NCBI GenBank assembly: GCA_042091695.1 | Contig: JBELHA010000032.1 | Location: 1 to 35,552, forward strand | Direction of reading: 5' to 3' | DNA from: Flavicella sp042091695 | GTDB taxonomy: Bacteria > Bacteroidota > Bacteroidia > Flavobacteriales > Flavobacteriaceae | DNA: 35,552 nt | Part shown: piece after piece, positions 31,577 to 35,552 of the stretch | Layout: each line of letters opens with the position of its first letter | Position numbering within the stretch: the first letter of the stretch is position 1 | Position numbers and translations under genes: made by a program | Notes under the pieces: generated by a model | Seen by the model: the letters and a program-made list of their open reading frames with translations, nothing else | The model's database searches: none | Told to the model about the DNA's origin: nothing

Positions 31577-32866
31577 TTAACGCAAGACCTGCAACCCAAT
31601 TGCACAGTGTAAGCAACGTTTTTTATCGCAATACTCTTTTTTTAGTTGCAACAAAGCTTGACTGTCATAGGCATTTTTACAGGCGATTTTCAACTTTTTA
31701 AATCGGTTTATACTACTGTTATTTTCTGCTTTTAAAGATTGTATTAGCGGTTCTAATTCAGAAACATCTTGGGCTTTATGAATTTTCAGATACACATATT
31801 TTAGGGGAATAATCGCGTTGATAAGTAGCAAATCCACGAGGGATTTGGTTACTTTTTTGACACGTGTCTTCGAGGTTTTTCCAAAGACATAATGTGTATC
31901 CCAATATATAGGAGTACGCACCTGAAAAAGTTGGTAAAAGTCAGCCGCTGTTTTTGCCTTGAGTACTTTAGAAAACAAATGTCTGTTTGTTTCGTATAGG
32001 CTTGCTAGCTGTGCAATTCGAATTGTGGGAAAATTAGGTGGACGGAGCCTAAAAAACTGAAATTGAGTGCTGTTTAAAGGAGTAAGTCTATGTTTCTTCG
32101 ATATATACACAAAAGATTGTTGTAGTTCTAGGTAATAGTCATCTTCTTTTTCCCCCATCAAAAACCCCGCTTGACCGAATAACAAGCTCGTTACTCCTAA
32201 TGGGATCTCTTGTAACTTTCGAAGCAGGGAAAATTCAAAAGAATGTGCTAGGTTCAAAAAAGCAGTTTTATTGAGATGCAAGCCAAAAGTTGCTGACAAT
32301 AGTTGAAACAATACAGCCTCCCAATCCTGGGTACATGCATCTAGCAAACGCTCCACCTCTACTGACTTCGTTTCCAATCGTTCTACATACAAACGATCCA
32401 TCCAATTTTTAAGTATAAAATGATTCACTGTACCAATTGAATGTTCACAAAGGATCCATTTATTCTTAGCTTTTAAAAATTGTTGGTAACGCTCTAGAAT
32501 AGGTGTCGCTACATACTCTTTTAGAACCACACAGTTAAGTTCCACACCATTCTGAGCGAGTATAGGCATGTCATATTCCCATACAACATGAAGAATCACA
32601 GGATTGTAGGCAGGGTCATTGTGGTGCTGGTGCAGGTACCAATCAGAGGATTTGAGGTGAATTTCGATATGTCCTACCCATAATTTTCCTCCCATCCGCA
32701 GTTGGCCCATTAAAAAGTCAGGGCCACTATTTAGGTTGTGTGTACCTGGTTTGACAATATGTAATGGGCAACTATCTACAGTCTTAATATCTTCTAAATT
32801 TAACAATTGGAACTTCCACAAGTACTGTAAAAAATCTTCTTTAAAAAACACCTTCTCGTGTTCCAT
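31577..32866 (-). CDS. DUF2851 family protein
   Basis: 429 residues from ATG 32866 (MEHEKVFFKEDFLQYLW). The frame extends further upstream, but this ATG is preceded by AAGGAAAG and matches the usual family start. The DUF2851 hallmarks are near the N-terminus: HNLNSGPDFLMGQLRMGGKLWVGHIEIHLKSSDW, with acidic and His residues (Asp in GPDF, Glu and His in GHIEIH), then HLHH-type and VILHVVWEYD elements. That cluster looks like a nuclease-style metal site (D...ExH/K), but this is my inference; the family has no established function. It ends in a Cys-rich tail (CDKKRCLHCAIG). Cytoplasmic. Single gene, transcribed away from the nitroreductase gene. Confidence 0.88.
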   Translation of the reverse strand: MEHEKVFFKEDFLQYLWKFQLLNLEDIKTVDSCPLHIVKPGTHNLNSGPDFLMGQLRMGGKLWVGHIEIHLKSSDWYLHQHHNDPAYNPVILHVVWEYDMPILAQNGVELNCVVLKEYVATPILERYQQFLKAKNKWILCEHSIGTVNHFILKNWMDRLYVERLETKSVEVERLLDACTQDWEAVLFQLLSATFGLHLNKTAFLNLAHSFEFSLLRKLQEIPLGVTSLLFGQAGFLMGEKEDDYYLELQQSFVYISKKHRLTPLNSTQFQFFRLRPPNFPTIRIAQLASLYETNRHLFSKVLKAKTAADFYQLFQVRTPIYWDTHYVFGKTSKTRVKKVTKSLVDLLLINAIIPLKYVYLKIHKAQDVSELEPLIQSLKAENNSSINRFKKLKIACKNAYDSQALLQLKKEYCDKKRCLHCAIGLQVLR

Positions 32867-33052
32867 GCACTTTCCTTCAAAAAGCTTGCTATATTTTTCC
32901 ACTTTTTTTAAAACTAATATAAGTATCAAAAATCACCGTTAAAAGAATACAACCACTTAAGTCATTGATAGATAAACAAATGGACGTATACTATAGGATA
33001 AACCCCAAAGAGGAAAACTAAAAAATCCATAGTAAAATAGAATATATTGCCG

Positions 33053-33060
33053 TATTTTTG
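33053..33060 (+). promoter_or_regulatory. -7 promoter element of the nitroreductase gene
   Basis: TATTTTTG matches TAnnTTTG exactly and ends 19 bases before ATG 33080. An apparent in-frame TTG at 33047 lies upstream of it, so the longer frame is unlikely to be translated. Confidence 0.55.
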
Positions 33061-33079
33061 CAGCATCAAAAATAACCTT

Positions 33080-33712
33080 ATGACAATAGTAGAAAGTCTT
33101 CAATGGAGGTATGCCACTAAAAAGTTTGACGCCTCAGCAACATTAGAAGAAACACAGATACAGCAACTCAAAGAAGCCTTTAGTTTGACGGCTACTTCTT
33201 ATGGCTTGCAACCGATAAAAATGTTAGTAATTCAAAACAGGGAACTAAGAGAAGAACTCGTAGCTCATTCCTACGGACAGCGACAGGTGGCAGATGCATC
33301 CCATTTATTGGTGCTTTGCATTCACAAAAACGCCAGTAAAGAAGACATAGAAAATTACTTTAAACTGATCCGAAAAGTGCGCAATACACCCGACGAAGTA
33401 TTGGCTCCTTTTAAAGAAAGCTTGCTGGGTATTTATGACCGTGCTTCCCAAAAGGAATTGCAGCAAGCCGCAAAATCACAAGCGTATTTGGCCCTAGGAA
33501 ATCTACTGACTGTTTGTGCTAGTCTACAAATAGATAGTTGTCCTATGGAGGGGTTTGTTCCTGACAAATACGATGAAGTCTTAGGTTTAGATGCCAAAAA
33601 CCTACAATCTGTACTCTTATTACCTGTAGGGAAAAGAGCCGAAGACGATTATATGTCTTCTTTGAAAAAGGTCCGCAAACCCTTAGAAGAAACCGTTATA
33701 GACATTCACTAA
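33080..33712 (+). CDS. Nitroreductase family NAD(P)H-dependent oxidoreductase
   Basis: 210 residues from ATG 33080 (MTIVESLQWRYATKKFDAS). FMN-binding residues expected in the NfsB-like fold are visible: Arg10 and Lys14 in the WRYATKKFD segment, the TATSYGLQPIKMLVI strand (about 37-52), and AYLALGNLLTVCASLQIDSCPMEGF (about 135-160), which forms the dimer/FMN region. The C-terminal VLLLPVGKRAEDDY is typical. It probably reduces quinones or nitro compounds using NAD(P)H; the physiological substrate is unknown. The dipeptidase gene starts 26 bases downstream, so they may be co-transcribed. Confidence 0.92.
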   Translation: MTIVESLQWRYATKKFDASATLEETQIQQLKEAFSLTATSYGLQPIKMLVIQNRELREELVAHSYGQRQVADASHLLVLCIHKNASKEDIENYFKLIRKVRNTPDEVLAPFKESLLGIYDRASQKELQQAAKSQAYLALGNLLTVCASLQIDSCPMEGFVPDKYDEVLGLDAKNLQSVLLLPVGKRAEDDYMSSLKKVRKPLEETVIDIH

Positions 33713-33738
33713 TACTACTACCCTTTAACTCCTATACT

Positions 33739-35193
33739 ATGGATATTAGAACTAAAGAACCCAAGGCACTGTGGAATCATTTTGCCGATTTAAATGCCGT
33801 ACCAAGACCTTCTAAAAAGGAAGAACGTGTCGTTGCTTTTATGGAAGCATTCGGTAAAGACCTCGGTCTAGAAACGACTGTGGATCAAGTGATGAACGTT
33901 TTGATCAAAAAACCTGCAACCCCAGGAATGGAAGACCGTAAAAAAGTGGTATTGCAGTCACATTTAGACATGGTACATCAAAAAAATGACGACACCGTTT
34001 TTGATTTTGAGACTCAGGGTATTGAAATGGAAATCAAGGAAGATTGGCTCTATGCCAAAGGGACTACTTTAGGAGCTGACAATGGTATCGGCGTTGCTGC
34101 TATCATGGCTATTCTTTCCTCCAAAGACATAGCACACCCTGCGATAGAAGCCTTGTTTACCATTGATGAAGAAACAGGAATGACCGGTGCGATGGAACTA
34201 CAAGCCAATGTACTTTCTGGAGATATTCTTTTGAATTTAGATACCGAAGATGACGATGAAATTGCCATTGGATGTGCAGGAGGTGTAGATATTACTGGCG
34301 CTAGTAACTACGAACAAATAGCAGTACCTACTGACTGTACTGCCTATACGATCTCAGTAAATGGATTACAAGGAGGGCACTCAGGTATGGACATTCACAA
34401 AGGCTTTGGAAATGCCAATAAAATCATGAACCGTATCTTATTTGATACCTATCAAAATTTCGAACTTTCCATAGCAGCACTTTCAGGAGGTACCTTGCGA
34501 AATGCTATTCCTAGAGAGAGTACTACCACTGTAGTGGTACCGAATGTCTTTAAAGAAGCTTTTGAATACGAATTCCAATTGAAAGTACATACAATTTTAA
34601 ACGAATATCGTATCCAAGAAACGGCTTTAAATATTTCTTTGAACAAAGCAAAAATGCCAGAGTATGTCATGGAAGTAAACGCTCAAAAACAATTGGTACG
34701 CACCTTGTATGCACTTCACAATGGGGTTTATACGATGAATGCAAGTATCCCTGAATTGGTAGAAACTTCTAATAATTTGGCAAGTGTACGTGTTGCAGCT
34801 GGTACTATTGAAATCGCATGCTTGACGCGTTCTTTTTCTGAATCAGGTAAAATGGACTTGTGTAATAGCTTGAGAAGTGTGCTAGAATTGGGAGGGTTTG
34901 ACGTTGATATTTCTGGAGACTACCCGGGTTGGGAACCCAACACTAGCACAGAGATCTTGACAGTTTTAAAAGATACTTATGAGAGAATGTTTAGCGAAAG
35001 TCCACGTGTAATTGCTTGCCATGCAGGTTTGGAATGTGGTATTTTAGGTACGCACTATCCAGCTATGGAAATGATCTCATTTGGTCCTACTATTAGAGGA
35101 GCACACTCTCCTGAAGAGCGTGTGAACATTCCATCTACTCAAAAATTCTGGGCTTATTTTCAGGAAATATTACAACAAATACCGGTAAAATAA
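33739..35193 (+). CDS. pepD: Aminoacyl-histidine dipeptidase (M20 family)
   Basis: A 484-residue cytosolic zinc dipeptidase that cleaves Xaa-His dipeptides such as carnosine. M20 metal-site motifs are in order: QSHLDMVH (His75, Asp77), LGADNGIGVA (Asp114, bridging), TIDEETGMTGAMEL (Glu144/Glu145), LLNLDTED (Asp168), and C-terminal CHAGLECG and GAHSPEERV (His about 468). A lid/dimerisation domain lies between about 190 and 380, with GGHSGMDIH. Length matches E. coli PepD (485). A bidirectional terminator follows. Confidence 0.95.
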   Translation: MDIRTKEPKALWNHFADLNAVPRPSKKEERVVAFMEAFGKDLGLETTVDQVMNVLIKKPATPGMEDRKKVVLQSHLDMVHQKNDDTVFDFETQGIEMEIKEDWLYAKGTTLGADNGIGVAAIMAILSSKDIAHPAIEALFTIDEETGMTGAMELQANVLSGDILLNLDTEDDDEIAIGCAGGVDITGASNYEQIAVPTDCTAYTISVNGLQGGHSGMDIHKGFGNANKIMNRILFDTYQNFELSIAALSGGTLRNAIPRESTTTVVVPNVFKEAFEYEFQLKVHTILNEYRIQETALNISLNKAKMPEYVMEVNAQKQLVRTLYALHNGVYTMNASIPELVETSNNLASVRVAAGTIEIACLTRSFSESGKMDLCNSLRSVLELGGFDVDISGDYPGWEPNTSTEILTVLKDTYERMFSESPRVIACHAGLECGILGTHYPAMEMISFGPTIRGAHSPEERVNIPSTQKFWAYFQEILQQIPVK

Positions 35194-35208
35194 TTCGATA
35201 TACTTTAT

Positions 35209-35238
35209 AAAAAAAGCAGCCTATAGGCTGCTTTTTTT
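35209..35238. terminator. Bidirectional intrinsic terminator
   Basis: GCAGCC (35216-35221) and GGCTGC (35226-35231) form a stem around a TATA loop, extended by seven As and Ts on each side. It terminates pepD from the left and the calcium-repeat protein from the right. Confidence 0.92.
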
Positions 35239-35256
35239 TATGTTATAAATGGGCTG

Positions 35257-35552
35257 TTATTGGGCAGCCTCGTTTTTATAATTTGGAATAGATCCATCTG
35301 GGTTTTGTGGAGAGGCAGAACCTTTTGCCACAATAACTCCGTCAACAAAATCAAATACGATTGGCAAGTTAGGACCGTACTCTGCTAGCACCTCATCTTT
35401 AGTAAGGACCTCGTCATTGTCATCGTCTCTATCTAAATAATCACTTACACCGTCCCCGTCTGTATCGATCAATTCAATATTACCCGCGGTATCAAAGTCT
35501 ATTTCGTACTTAGAAGGAACCAAATCCAAATCGTGGTCACGTAACTGTACCT
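35257..35552 (-). CDS. C-terminal part of a protein with Asp-rich calcium-binding repeats, possibly an FKBP-type prolyl isomerase (partial)
   Basis: The frame enters from the right edge without a start and ends at 35257. The visible 98 residues contain DHDLDLVPSKYE, DTDGDGVSDYLDRDDDND and EVLTKDE, calcium-binding Asp repeats of the thrombospondin-3/EF-hand-like type. Flavobacterial FKBP-type prolyl isomerase lipoproteins often end in such DxDxDG repeats, so that is one possibility. The isomerase domain would lie outside the window. Other secreted calcium-binding proteins fit equally well. It is probably periplasmic or surface-exposed. Confidence 0.65.
   Translation of the reverse strand, partial: VQLRDHDLDLVPSKYEIDFDTAGNIELIDTDGDGVSDYLDRDDDNDEVLTKDEVLAEYGPNLPIVFDFVDGVIVAKGSASPQNPDGSIPNYKNEAAQ

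Noticed and set aside
32867..32929. Longer N-terminus for the DUF2851 protein
   Set aside because: The extension is Lys/Leu-rich and uncharacteristic, and the ATG at 32866 has a purine-rich site and matches the usual family start.

Overview
The window looks like a chromosomal segment from a member of the Flavobacteriia (Bacteroidota), probably a marine Flavobacteriaceae-like organism. The DNA is AT-rich and Shine-Dalgarno sites are mostly weak or absent. Several genes sit behind the Bacteroidota-type -7 element TAnnTTTG. Gene content is characteristic: a hybrid two-component system with a periplasmic propeller, a fused alpha/beta ketoacid dehydrogenase E1, DUF2851, a LETM1-related protein, and lipoproteins with short Bacteroidota-style signal peptides. 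I saw no tRNA, rRNA, IS element, CRISPR array or prophage gene.

Layout. 1-2.5 kb (minus): the 5' part of a TPR regulator that probably ends in an AraC-type DNA-binding domain, a 57-residue membrane miniprotein too short for most gene finders, and a HEPN-like protein two bases upstream of it. 2.8-4.0 kb (plus): a TerB/LETM1-like protein ending in a bidirectional terminator. 4.1-10.0 kb (minus): an unrecognised 181-residue protein, SbcC, SbcD and a WYL-domain regulator, with a perfect palindrome just upstream of sbcD. 10.3-12.3 kb (plus): a tightly overlapping operon TM2 - DUF2752 - DUF4870-like - M48 metallopeptidase. 12.3-14.1 kb (minus): two tandem paralogous leucine-rich (receptor-L-like) lipoproteins. 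14.3-17.7 kb (minus): a ferric iron ABC importer (binding lipoprotein, fused permease, ATPase) with a palindromic candidate operator over its promoter. 18.0-22.2 kb (plus): a hybrid two-component system with no SusC/SusD pair in view. 22.3-28.8 kb (plus): uvrA, a LOG-family protein, and a degenerate M1-type peptidase fused to a predicted outer-membrane barrel. 28.9-31.4 kb (plus): fused 2-oxoacid dehydrogenase E1. 31.6-32.9 kb (minus): DUF2851. 33.1-35.2 kb (plus): nitroreductase-family protein and aminoacyl-histidine dipeptidase. 35.3 kb to end (minus): the C-terminal end of a protein with Asp-rich calcium-binding repeats.

Most of this is ordinary core genome. The parts that deserve a second look are the HEPN-like/miniprotein pair, the WYL-SbcDC cluster with its palindrome, the TM2-DUF2752-DUF4870-M48 operon, the palindrome over the iron-transport promoter, and the catalytically degenerate M1/barrel fusion. 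No clear new defence system was seen; the HEPN-like pair is the closest candidate and rests on a short motif.
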